Positions 7,469 through 19,400 of a DNA stretch of 22,785 bases are shown here, in pieces. Location: positions 21,589 through 44,373 of the forward strand of contig DAHO01000086.1 of the NCBI GenBank assembly GCA_002498455.1, written 5' to 3'. This DNA comes from Euryarchaeota archaeon UBA602. Lineage in GTDB: Archaea; Thermoplasmatota; Poseidoniia; Poseidoniales; Thalassarchaeaceae. Position 1 is the stretch's first letter. Every line of letters starts with the position of its first letter. A model generated the notes under the pieces. That model made no database searches. It saw only the letters and a program-made list of their open reading frames with translations, and was not told the origin of the DNA. A program made the position numbers and the translations under genes.

Positions 7469-10400
7469 GAGTTCCTCTTCGTCTTCTTCACTGCGTGAGC
7501 GCATGAGGAGGGCACCGACGAAGGCACCAACCAAGCTCACTGCAATCAGACCTGGAGCGAAGCTCGCAACCGAAGTTGCTGGGCGGAGTCGTACCATCTC
7601 TGGTAGACCGTCTGCAGTGTCATCTGTGGTGATGTTGTTGTTATCCCAGTTCAACTCTTCAAGCGCCGGTCGGCGGATCGAGTTGTCGATGTAATCATCT
7701 GTGTGCGGGTTGATAGTGCGAACTTCTAGGAACGCACGCACGTACTCAGTTGGGTTGTTGAGAGTGACGTATCCACGGATAGTCTTGGTCTCACCAACGT
7801 CTGGTACTTCACCAGCATCCCAAGACAGGGTGACCTGGTCTTGGATCAGAGTTGGGTTGTCATCCGCATAGAAGCGGACCTGCACATCGTGTCCGTAGTT
7901 GTACAGCGCGGGATCGTCACCAGAGTTGGTGATGTCAATGTCCACGGGTACACGGGTACCTGGTAGAACCGCCTCAATGTTGAGCCAGTTGAATCCAGCT
8001 TCCTCATCGAAGTGGTAGTCTGGACGTGCCTCAGGTGTGTTCATCACACGGATGTAGACTGTCACACGGTCACTTCGCTGCTCATAGACACCAGATGGGC
8101 TCTGTGCATAGTCGATGTAACTTGGTGCTTCAGCTGTATCGTTCATCCATAGGTAGACCGTACAGTAGACACCGCTTGCAGGTTGCATCTGGTGGACACC
8201 ACCATCTGCTTCGCCGTTGTTGTCAGCGTCTTGCAAGAAGTCAATCTCCGATGTTGGAGCATCTGTTGCTGCATCGTCAATCAAGTCGATGGCGAAGGTG
8301 TCTGCATCATTGTCGATGGTAATCGAGAAGTAGTTCTCGTACGCACACAATGAGGTCTCTTCGACAGACCAGGTCAACTCATCCAATGTGTGATCGTTGT
8401 CCGACATGAGTCGGCTTAGATCCCAAGTCAAGTTGTCTGCGTTCTCGTCGTCTTCAACAACATCCCAGAACCAATCCAACTGTAGCGAACCATTAGCGGT
8501 CTCAACATAGACATTCTCTGCTGCGTTGAAGTCCTTGATGATAGGCTGGTCGTTGACCGGGTTGACGATGAAGTTCACAGTAACCGGGCTCGCAGCATCG
8601 TTCTCGGATGCGCCGTCAGACAGATCCAAGACGATATCACAGTCGCCACCGGCTTCGTTCGAGGTGTTCTCCGCGATGGTCAGCACGTTGGAACCAATTT
8701 CGGTTACGAACGGTACACAGGTGCCCTCATCTTCAGTCCAAGTGTAAACTTGAGGCACTGCCTCGTTGTTCCAGTCACTCTGCGTCTGCTCGTTTGCCAT
8801 GTCGACAATGTACGAGCGAGATGCGTTGGATGTGTCACCAAGGTCCTTGGTGATGAGACCATTGAAGTTCTCATCGTGGACGTTTAGGTTGCCATCACCG
8901 TCATCATAGAACACTGGCATGCAGTCAAAGCGGTTGGTGTTACAGATGACTGGTGCGTCGTTGACGTTCCAGATACCAACTTCCATTGTCTGAGTTGCAC
9001 TGAGACCGTGACTGTCTGTGACAGTCAGTTGCAGGCGGTGACCGCCGAACTGGTTCTCGAGTGTATCAATCTCCAAGGATTGACCCGTCAGTGTGTAGTC
9101 GTATGGAGTTGGGTAACTGTGCGTGTTGGTTGGTGCATCAGTTACAGACCATACGAGCGACTCTGACGTATCCTGCAGATCGACACCCTTGTCCGTTAGG
9201 GTAATGGTGTGTTGACCCGAATCTTCGTCATATTCCACGTCGACCAAGTTCTCGATGACAGGCTTTGCACGCAGGATATCGATTGAGATGTCCTGGTTCT
9301 GTGTCATAATCACTGGTGCATTGGAGTCATCCCAGTCCCAGTAGTCGCCTTCCGCGTTGCGGACCTTGACCAAAATCTGGTAGACGTGAGGTGCACCTGG
9401 TGTTGTGCTGGAACCTGTGTAGGTTCGGAACAATAGCAGGTGGTCATCCAATGTGACGGGTGCATCGCCGGATGCAGGTAGGTCGCCTCCAACGAGGTTG
9501 AAGGTACCGAACTGACCGAAGGTCTGACCGGAGGTGGTTGTACCGTTGAATGGCTGTTCTGGGAACACACCAGCAACTTGACCATCCTGACCGAATGGTG
9601 AATCCCACTGTACCATTGCAATCCAGCGAACTTCTTCGGTTGGGTTACCAAGGCAGGACCATGGAATCCGGAATTCACTGACTGGAGTAGTCGTGAATGG
9701 GTTTCCGACGAAGATGCTCGAATCGATTTGTGGACAGCTGGATGTTACATCCACCCAGTTACCGGTTGGCATAACCTTGCGTAGACCCCAGTTGTTGAGA
9801 TCTTCCATCCACAACATGTAGTCAGCCTGGATTGGCAGAGTGTGCTGTGAGTGCCACATGTCACCAGTGGACGAACCACCAGCGGTTGTGTCAAGGTAGA
9901 ACAGACCGTCTGTGCTCACAAAGGTCGGTCCAACCAATGCTGCGAACAAGTAGTTGGAGTCCCATGTAACACGCAAGTGTGCCTGTGTGGTTGCGTTGAG
10001 TGCAACTGCACCGGGCATCATGTCATCGGCTTCGTTTGCGAAGTTGCTACCGAGCCAGTCCCATAGAACACCGTCTACGGTGATGGTTCGGCCAGCACTG
10101 CTGCGCCATGATGGGCTCACGTAGGCGGATTGTCCACCAGGTACGTTGACCATTTCACCAGTGTCGAGGTTCTCGGCTTGGGCGAGGCTTCGGATGTATA
10201 GACCAACATCACTGCTTGGGTTTGCACCCATGTGCGTGATGGTCAAGTCCAGGAGGTTACCCTCGTGAACAATAGCATCCGAATCAACTGTCAATCGAGA
10301 TGGTAGGGTCACACCGGTGATCAAAGCACCGTTGTTGAGGACACCGTTACCAATGCTGGTGACTGTTGAGAATGCACCTGCATCAATCTGTGTGGTGACA

Positions 10401-13400
10401 CCACCACAACCACCGTTGGTTGCGATGTATGTGGGGTCAACACTGTAGCAAGATGCAGTTTGTTCCCATGGTGCAGGCACATCTCCAAAGGTTGGGTGTG
10501 CAAAGATACCGGACATGTTCTCAATCGAACCGGATGCCCCGTTGACTGTCTTCAGGACAGTGCTACCCTGTGCAACACCACCGTTCCAGCGGAAGTCCGA
10601 GTGCCCGTCTGCGAGGACACCAATGGCTGCGTTGACAGATAGACCTGTCAACTCAAGCACATCGTTGCCATTGTCGCTGACAACATCCAGAGCAACACCG
10701 TATGTACCGTTAGCAGCAAGGACTGCACCGTTGGTGGACAAATCGACGTTTGTCACTTCAACAGCTGTTTCATCACCCAAGATGGTGGTCGAGGCTGCCA
10801 TGTGTAGCTCGCCGCCGTCCATTGCAAGACCTAGACCGTATCCGGAGACAACAACACCGTTCAGAGTGATGTCATCGCCGCCACCCATGATGTCGATACC
10901 AGTGGTCTGTAGGTTGTTACCCGTACAGTTTGCAACATTTACCGATCCAGTTACAGAGGTGTATGTCGAACTGTAGTAGGTGAAGTTACCCGCATTGTTG
11001 AACTGGTGGATAAACGATGAACCAAGGTTCATTTGACCACTGTCCCAACTCTCAGCCTGACCCGAATCAGATGTTGTTGTGTGCGGGAGGTTGACTGAGC
11101 CGTACGCACGAGATATCCAGCGCACTGAGTCGCCAACACAAACACCAGTGAGGTGCGCTGGGCTGTAAGTGCTCTGTTGCATGTCGACGTTGAAGATTCG
11201 ACCTGCGCCGCCACCTAGACCAGAGTAAGCCGAGTTGTTATCAGTTACTTTGCAGCCATCGGTGTTGACCGCGTTCATGACGGTCGATACAACGTTGTTT
11301 GACATGAAGATCTCATCCAATCCACAGTTTTCGACGTAGATACCCACTGCACTGGTCGGCAGGCGACCGGTGGTGAATCCGATGGTGTTACCATCGATGT
11401 GGACGTCGTTTCCACTGCGGATACCACTGACTGCAATTCCACCATCAGCATCGGTGCAGCTGTTGTCTGTGATGTCACCATGTCCGTTTAGGACATAGAT
11501 ACAGGCGTTTGCTGCACTACCGATACCCGTGATGTCGTTGTTGGAAATACTCCACTCGCGTGCACCACGCAGGTAAATCGGGTTCTCTGCAACCAAGGTG
11601 TTGTCATCAATCTCTACACTGAAGGATGTTGCATCCTGGCTGTACACGTTGTACTCAGGTACAGCGCCAGTGAACACGTTACCGTTGAACTTGGCATCGT
11701 GAACATTCGCGTTGAGGTAGTACCACATACAGATTACAGTACAATCCTCGAGGGTGTTGTTGTTCACCTGAAGATCGTGGGTACCGTTACCACCGTAGTA
11801 GGTAGATGTCGCGTAGAAGTTACTGGGTACGAAGAACCCAACACCACAGTCGATCATTGTGTTGCCTGTAACGCGGACATTATCGAATCCAGCAGACTGA
11901 ATGCACATATCATCGTAGAATACGGCACTTGAAGTGCTCTCAGGTACTCTGTAGTGCATCAACAGGCTGTTGGTCACAGACAAGTCACCGTTCTGTAGGT
12001 AGTAACCACTACCTGTTCCGATGTTCTTCAGACCCAAAAACTTGCTATCATCGATATCATACTGCCCGTAGCTGTACGTTCCAGAGTAACCGACACGGAA
12101 GCTACTTTGCTCATCATCGCCCATTGCAATAATGGTCGTGTTGTGCATCCAAATCTTACCCTGGTATGGGTAAGTGACTTGAATTCGAGTCTCGTCGTTT
12201 ACGGTTCCAGTTGTGAAGATAATCGAGTTGTTGAAGCTCATCTTCCCAGTGCCGATATCGGCGTAGTTGTATGGTGAATCCATCTGAATGACCTTGTTAG
12301 ACATGTCACTGTTATCGATGTAGTAACCGTGTTCCACAACGCCATCAACTGTACGCTGACTTCGGTAGTTGAGTCCAGTACATCGACCCATTACGTCCCA
12401 TGATGTGTATGAGTAACATACACGGTCAGTAATTGATGCTGTCAATGTTGACGAAGCAGTGTTCCCAGACTGATCTGCCAAAGTGATGGTGTCCATTGCA
12501 TATCGAATATCCATGGAGACACCATTGGTGTATTCAATTTGTGCTAGGGTAACCAACTGGTAACCTGCGAGGTTCGCAGTCGTTGTACCTGATGCATCCT
12601 TGGTCCAGGCCACGAACTTCAAGCCATCGACGCCACCACTGGAGTCAGTGGTGCCACTGTCCACAACAGCTGAGTTCGCATCCAATACCTTGACTCGTGC
12701 ACCATCAACAGCTGTTGAATCAGCGGAGACTGAGATATCAAGTGAGCGCTGTCGTGTGAATTCCGCGGCGCCGCTAATGCTGACCTTGGTTTCATCGATG
12801 TCACCCTCAAGATATTCCATGGTAGCCGTACCACTCATGGTCACATCCTGTGTGTTTCCAGACATGGTCGTATCTTCCATGAATACAGTACCCGAACCAT
12901 CGTGAGTCACACCCACGCCGTTGTTGTTCAGGTTTAGACCTTCGAATGACCAGTCATCCGTACTCGAGCTGAGGACCTTCACACCGCAGTAACCTGCGTT
13001 TGCGATGGTACCGCTGAGATCGAGGCTCATGGTCTTCGATAGAACAATACCGTCCATTGACTGGTTGTCTAGATCTACATTGGTTAGAGCCAACTTGCCA
13101 CCAGCATTGCTGCCCATTCGGACACCATAGCGACCATCGTTGACTGTGATGGAATCCATGGTTGCACCCGTAGTGCCTGAGACAAGGATGCCTTCACTGG
13201 TAGGAGAATTGATGGTGATATCACTCAACGCACCAGCAGCACGATCGCCGCCGATATCAATACCGGTATCAGCACCGTTGATGGTACCATCACTGATGTC
13301 TGCAGTACCGAAGTCACGGCTGTAGTCCTTGTTCATCAGGTCAGTGACACTGTTCGCTGCACGAACGGAGAAGTCGATGCGGTCTTGGTAGTAATCAGCA

Positions 13401-16400
13401 CCGTAGTGTAGCATGTCAATGTAGACCACTACTTGGTCGATGTTGCTCGAACTGGTGTCAACGATTGGGTAAGCAATTCTCCAACCCGCTGGGTTTGGAG
13501 TTGCAACACTGTAAGCGTATGACTTGCAGACGTTGTAGCTGCCCCACATTCCGTTGAATCCTTCTGGAGGTGTGTAGGTTCCCGAGTAGTAGAAGCTCGG
13601 CCAGTAACTTGCCCAGAAGTGGTATGGGTAGTAGTTGGTATTCTGTGTGAGACCATCAACTGACTCCATACGGAATCCGAATTCATTGGGCTCCATGTTG
13701 TAGCTACCCGCACTGGTGTACGCTCCACCGCCGTAGGCGATGAAGTAGTAGTAGTACGCATACTGGTACGAACCACCTATGTTGTATCGGTAACCGTACA
13801 GGTTGCAATCCCAAACAGGTGCACCACCTTCACCGCCACTGTAGGAGTGAGTTCCTGCAGTGACAGCGGGGTCGTTGTTGCCCCATGGGTAGTAACCCGT
13901 CTTACTGGAATCGGTGACGTTCTGCAAACCGTTTCCATCATCGACTGCGATGCGGTATCGGTCTGTGACCATGAAATATTTACCGTAGTACGATCCATAT
14001 CGTGGGTCAGCGTTACCACCAGCGTAAACGAAGTTCGCTCCGATTTGTACATACTGGTTGTTCTTAGCAAACGATGTGATGTCAATCGCGTGGGTTTGCC
14101 AACCGCGACCTTCTCCACTCAGAATTTCTGAGCGGTAGATGGTGGGGAGGCTCATGCCACCGTCAACTTCCATACCAACTGTGTTGTCAGTTAGTGTGAA
14201 TCCATCGATGGTCGGTGCTGCATCGACAACAGAGATACCGACAGCCGAGTTCTTCACCAGGATGTTCGATACGCTGCTGGCTGCAGTGTCATGTAGGCGG
14301 ACACCGATACCGGAGTTGGCGTTCTGAACCACTGCGTTGTTGACGATGTATGTACCGCCATCTACGTCAATGGTCGCCGTGTTAGCAGCAGCGTTTGGAC
14401 TGCCGAACGCAGTCGAACCGTTGCGCATCTCCAATGTACCACCGTCGCTGACGGTGAGTCCACCGCTCATGTCACGGATGGAACCGGCATCGATGGTGAA
14501 CTGGCCACCATCTGCTAGATCCATGGTCCATGGGTAAGCACTGGACTGGGCACGGATTGCACCAAAGTCACCATCGTGCTCACTGACGAGCAACTCTGCA
14601 CCATTGAGCAAAGTGATGGTTGGGTTGCTTGCTGCTGTGCGGTTAACACGTAGCGAAGTACCCTGTAGGTGTACACTGCATCCGTCAAGAACCATGTCAG
14701 CAGACAAGGTGATAATTTGACGGGTGTAGGTGTGGTATCCATCCACCATCGAGGCAGAGTCGTTGTTGGCGAAGAAAGAACAATCCTTCGTTGCGCCACC
14801 AAAGTCCATTGGGAATGCCTCAAGCTTGAGGTAAACGTGCTCGCCAACCTCTAGAGGTAGGTCACTGGATGGGAAATCAGCGTTGTGTCCCGAAGTATAC
14901 CATGGGTCCAGAGGCGTGGTTACGTTCTGACCTGCACCACCGGCTGCGCGGAGAGTGTGGTCAGTGTAGGAAGCAGACGAACTGGTCGTTCCACTGTTGT
15001 CACGCTCATACAAATCAGTGATGAGCCAAACACTTGCTGCACCTGAGGCATCTGTCTTGCTAGTTCCGACAGTGAACAATTCTGTTCCTGAACTGTCGTG
15101 TACCGAAGCAGCGACGTTGTGGTTGGCCTGGAAGGCGTTACCACTGTTACCGGATCGGTAAACAGAGACAGTTCCAACACCGCCGAAGTAAATCTTCGAA
15201 CTGCTGGAGGCAGCCTCAACCCAACAGACAGCGGTGTCTGCGGAGTTGGTGGAGTCGAGACAGTCGTTGCCTCGGAAGTTGATGTCAATCAAGCGGATGT
15301 CACCGTTGGTACCAGCACTTGCGAGGTAATTGCCCCAGTTTGTCTGGCCGGTTACGGTCATCATTGCAACGGTCAATACACTGTTACGTGCGTACACGAA
15401 GTTGTTGTTCGTGCTGTCACCAGCGATTGTACCATCGGAGATGGTAATCACGTTGCTGCTTGCTGAGGACGCACAGTTTGCACTGACCCAAGCATCGCTT
15501 GAACCGTCACCCATGTCGATGTCTGCAAAGTTGACATTCCAGCCACAACCATTGACTGTGAGTCCAGCAACACTGAGTGTGTTACCTGAGACCATGTCTG
15601 TGGTAGGAGCTGTGCCTGACATTTGTAGAGCACCACCAAGATCGATGTTATCCATTGTACCTGGCTGAGTGCGTGCCATGGTGAGTCCACCATCAGCACT
15701 GACAGTGTCCATGGTCCAACCTGTGTCACCAATGGCAGGGCTGCTTGCACCTGCGGGGGTGATACTGTATCCGTTGGAGTCACCAGAACTGCTGACATCT
15801 TCCATGTGTAGGCTATCCGTTGCATGGGTGGTCATTGCGGTGTTGTAATTGCTAATGTCTACGTTGTAGAAGTAGCCTTCAGTTCCACTGGTAGCGGTAC
15901 TGGTTTGTGCAACACCGGTTCCTGTCTGCTGTGACGAGAAGCCACTGCTGGCGTCGATGGTCACGTTGGACAGTGAGAGACTGTCTGCCTCACCGACGAT
16001 ACCGTTGACTGCTGCGTCGGTCATGGTGACGTTCTCAATCCAAACGGTTGAACCGTCACCGGTCATGACCGCACCCTGACCTGCGTAGGCGTGGGTGTTA
16101 CAATCAGTAGCTGAACCACCAACCCAAGTCAAACTTGAGTCGTCGGGTAGTTCGATACAGGAATCAGCGCTGTTTGTGATGCTGACACCCGATAGATCGA
16201 ATCCAGTACCTTGTCCACTACCGTGCTTGATTGCAGTTGAGACGTTGGTGAAGGTTACGTCACTGAATGTGAAGTTACCTACGTTGCCATTGTAGTGAGG
16301 TGCGTTGCCGTGGCGGCTACCTGCACTGATGGCGATGTCCATGTTCTCAAAGTCGGTGTTTGTGAAGGTGTGGCGATCATCGGTACCTGCTGTACTGCAG

Positions 16401-19400
16401 CCACCATTGGTGAATGCCAGACCCTTGGCGTTGTTCGTACCCAAGTTAGTGATCTTGACTGGGTGAGACGAGTTGCCGTTAACTGACAAACTGTTGCAAG
16501 CACCTGTAAATGCCATACCCTTGCCTTCAGCGATTTGCACTTCTACGCCGGGCATGATGGTCAAGTCGGCTGAGACCTGCAAGTAGTCACCATTGGATGG
16601 GTTGACTCGAATCGGGCTCTGCTCGATATCCCAAGTCGTTGGCGTGGTGATGTCCGCAGTAACGTCCATACCTGAGCCGTCGAATGGAATCATCTTCGAG
16701 CGGATACTGCACTCTGAACCGGAGTTGTAGTAGCAGTAGTATGCTGCATAGTAACCCCACCATGGTGCCAAGTCAACGTTCGCTGCGTATGAGGAACTGC
16801 TTGGCAAGCCAGGCATGGTTGTTCCCCAACTCGAGGACATCATCTGTGCACTGTTGGTCGAACTGGAGGTGCTGAACTGCATTGCACCGTGGCGGATTGC
16901 GTGGATCTTGTGACCCTGTGTTCCGTTGAAGGTGCTGCCGAAGTACTCGAATTCGAAGTCATTTGGCAGGTCGATGACCGTGCTGCAGTCGCCTCGGTAG
17001 CTGGTGAAGTAACGAGTACAGTAGTACGTGTACGGGTAACCGTTGTTGCTGCCAGTGAATTCTTCGTTAAAGTTGAACAATTCAGTCATGCCAGCGTTGT
17101 AGGTCTCGTATCCGTATGCACTACCATCGGTCGCGATTCGGTAGTTGTTGGAGAACGGATTTTGTCCACCAATGAATCCTGCTCCGCGCCCGCGTAGGAG
17201 TTCACCAGCATTTGCTGCCGGGTTCTGGAATCCAATGTACTGATAGTCGTAGTACGCGTTGCTGCTGGTGTCATACTCGAATTCAATCTCGTTTGTAACG
17301 TCATACAGACGGACCTGATAGTTGACATTGTAACCGGAGTTGAATCCAGCGGTCATGTCGTGCCACTCGATGACGAAGACCTTGGTTGGCTCGCCAATGT
17401 CGTAAGACACTGCAGTTGTGTTGTTCCAGTTGCCGTTGTTGTCAACTGCATGTAGGGTGTATTCCACTGTGTTGCCTCGGTCAGTGCCGGGGATTGTAGT
17501 GGTCCACGTACAAGCGACATTTTCACAGGCGCTGGGGGCAGCATCTGGAGACATGGAGCGCTCGGTCCAACTGGACCAGGAACCTGCCTCTGCGTCATAC
17601 ACACGGTACTTCATCGAAGGTGCAACCAGGCCATCGCCCTGATCGGTTGCGTTGGTGTTCAGCCCCACAGGTGGGTCACCAGCGTCACTGATCTTCATTG
17701 ATAGCGTCCGATCATCTTCCACGTAGGTGTCCATTAGACCTGGGTGGGCAAACTCCGGTGGGAATGTGTCCGGTGCAGGCTTGATTGAACTGACCTTGGA
17801 GTTGACTTCCCAACCGTTGTTGACCTTGCCGTCATATCCTGGGTTGGACCAGCCGTTCCATGCGTAGTTGTAGCGGTAGTAGTAGTACGTACTGTAACAT
17901 GGGTTGCTGTAGCTTGAACCTGAGTAGGTCGAGCGCACGAACATAATTGGGTTGTTGTTCGTGTTTACGCAGAACATGTTACGGTTTGCACTGTTCAGGT
18001 TGTAGGTAGAGTTCCAGGAGAACGCACCAAAGTAACCTGTGATGTCACCGGGGATGGGGACCTTTACGTATCCATCATCGGTACTACCGTAGTTTAGTGA
18101 GGTGTACGAGGTACCTGCAGTTTGTGGCTGCTCGATACCGTTACCGCTGGAGACCTCGTAGCCCATGACACCCCATGAGGTGCCATCGTGATACCAGATT
18201 ACGTCAGAACCGGGGCCGTTCCGAGCATTCATCGAAAGCCCTGGTACGGTGACCTTGTCCATGTTTGTCTGACAGTTGGTCGATGTGCACACACGTGTTG
18301 TGCCCGGGTAGTATCGCAGATCCAATACTGCACCTGAGTTGAAGCACGACAATGAGCCTGTGCCACAGTTTGAGGTGTCGTATTCCATGTGGTACTCACG
18401 ACTTGGCTCGTAGTAGGTCATCTGCCAATCGTAGTAGCGCTGTGCGCTGTAGTACGAGTAGGAGTTCCATCCACTAGCTCGAAGTTGCCACTTGTTATCG
18501 CCGTCGGCTGCATTGTCGACATGCTCAATCTCGTAGCTGTATGGTGAACTTGGATGCGTCTGCATGTTGCTTGGGATACCTGTTCCACCAGCTGGGGTGG
18601 TACCAGTTGTACCCGAGACACCACCGTTGGGTGGGGCAGGCGCGTCACGGTAAGCCCAGTAGTACTCGACTTCTTTCGTGCCTGTAGCAGGAGCCGCTTG
18701 AGCGGGGATTGTAGCCTTGAAGTTGCAAGCAGCACCGCCTGCAACACAGGTTCCGATTGTCGTTGCACCGACACCGGTCCATGAGCCTCCATCAACACGG
18801 TAGTACAGGTGGGGTTTTCCTGCAGCCGTGGTGTTGACGCCACTGGCGTCAGTTGCGCTCATGTAGAGTGTTCGTGCACCGTCAAGGTAAGTAGTCTTAC
18901 CATTGAAAGCAGTGTGCTCAGCGATAGGAGCCGTAGTATCCGAACCACCTGTGTAGGAGATTTCGAGATGTGGCTTGTAAGATGCACTGCTCTGGCAACC
19001 GTAGAAGGTGTAGGTGTTCTGAGTACACCAATACCACATTGGCGCGTTACCTGAGTTGCGTACTGACAATCCAAGGATGTGTCCGCTGGTACCTGCACCA
19101 TTGCCATCAACTGCGTCTTGAACATCCGCTTCACCATTTGAATTCATGGTGATCGAGCGGAAGCTACCGGCGTTGTAGCCGTAGTAGTATCCAGGATCAC
19201 TGAGCGTCGTCACTGAAGACGATGCAGCGGAGTTCACAGCGTACCGGTGGATGTACAGACCGGAACTGTATGTGTAACTCGCTGGGTCAATCATCGTACT
19301 GCTCTGTGAGGAACCGCTCTTCATGACCGCCACTTCGAAGCTTCGCGAACCGGTTCGATATCGACCGACATGGTTCTCGAAATCAACACCGGTGACCGTT

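Noticed and set aside
10925..11197. Functional blue-copper electron-transfer domain
   Set aside because: Three of the four ligand positions are substituted.
11200..16633. CRISPR-like or tandem DNA repeats
   Set aside because: The repetition is at the protein level in beta-helix rungs; no regularly spaced identical DNA repeats were seen.
11200..16633. Polysaccharide lyase activity of the beta-helix
   Set aside because: The fold resembles lyases, but no catalytic cluster could be identified, so only a structural or binding role is supported.
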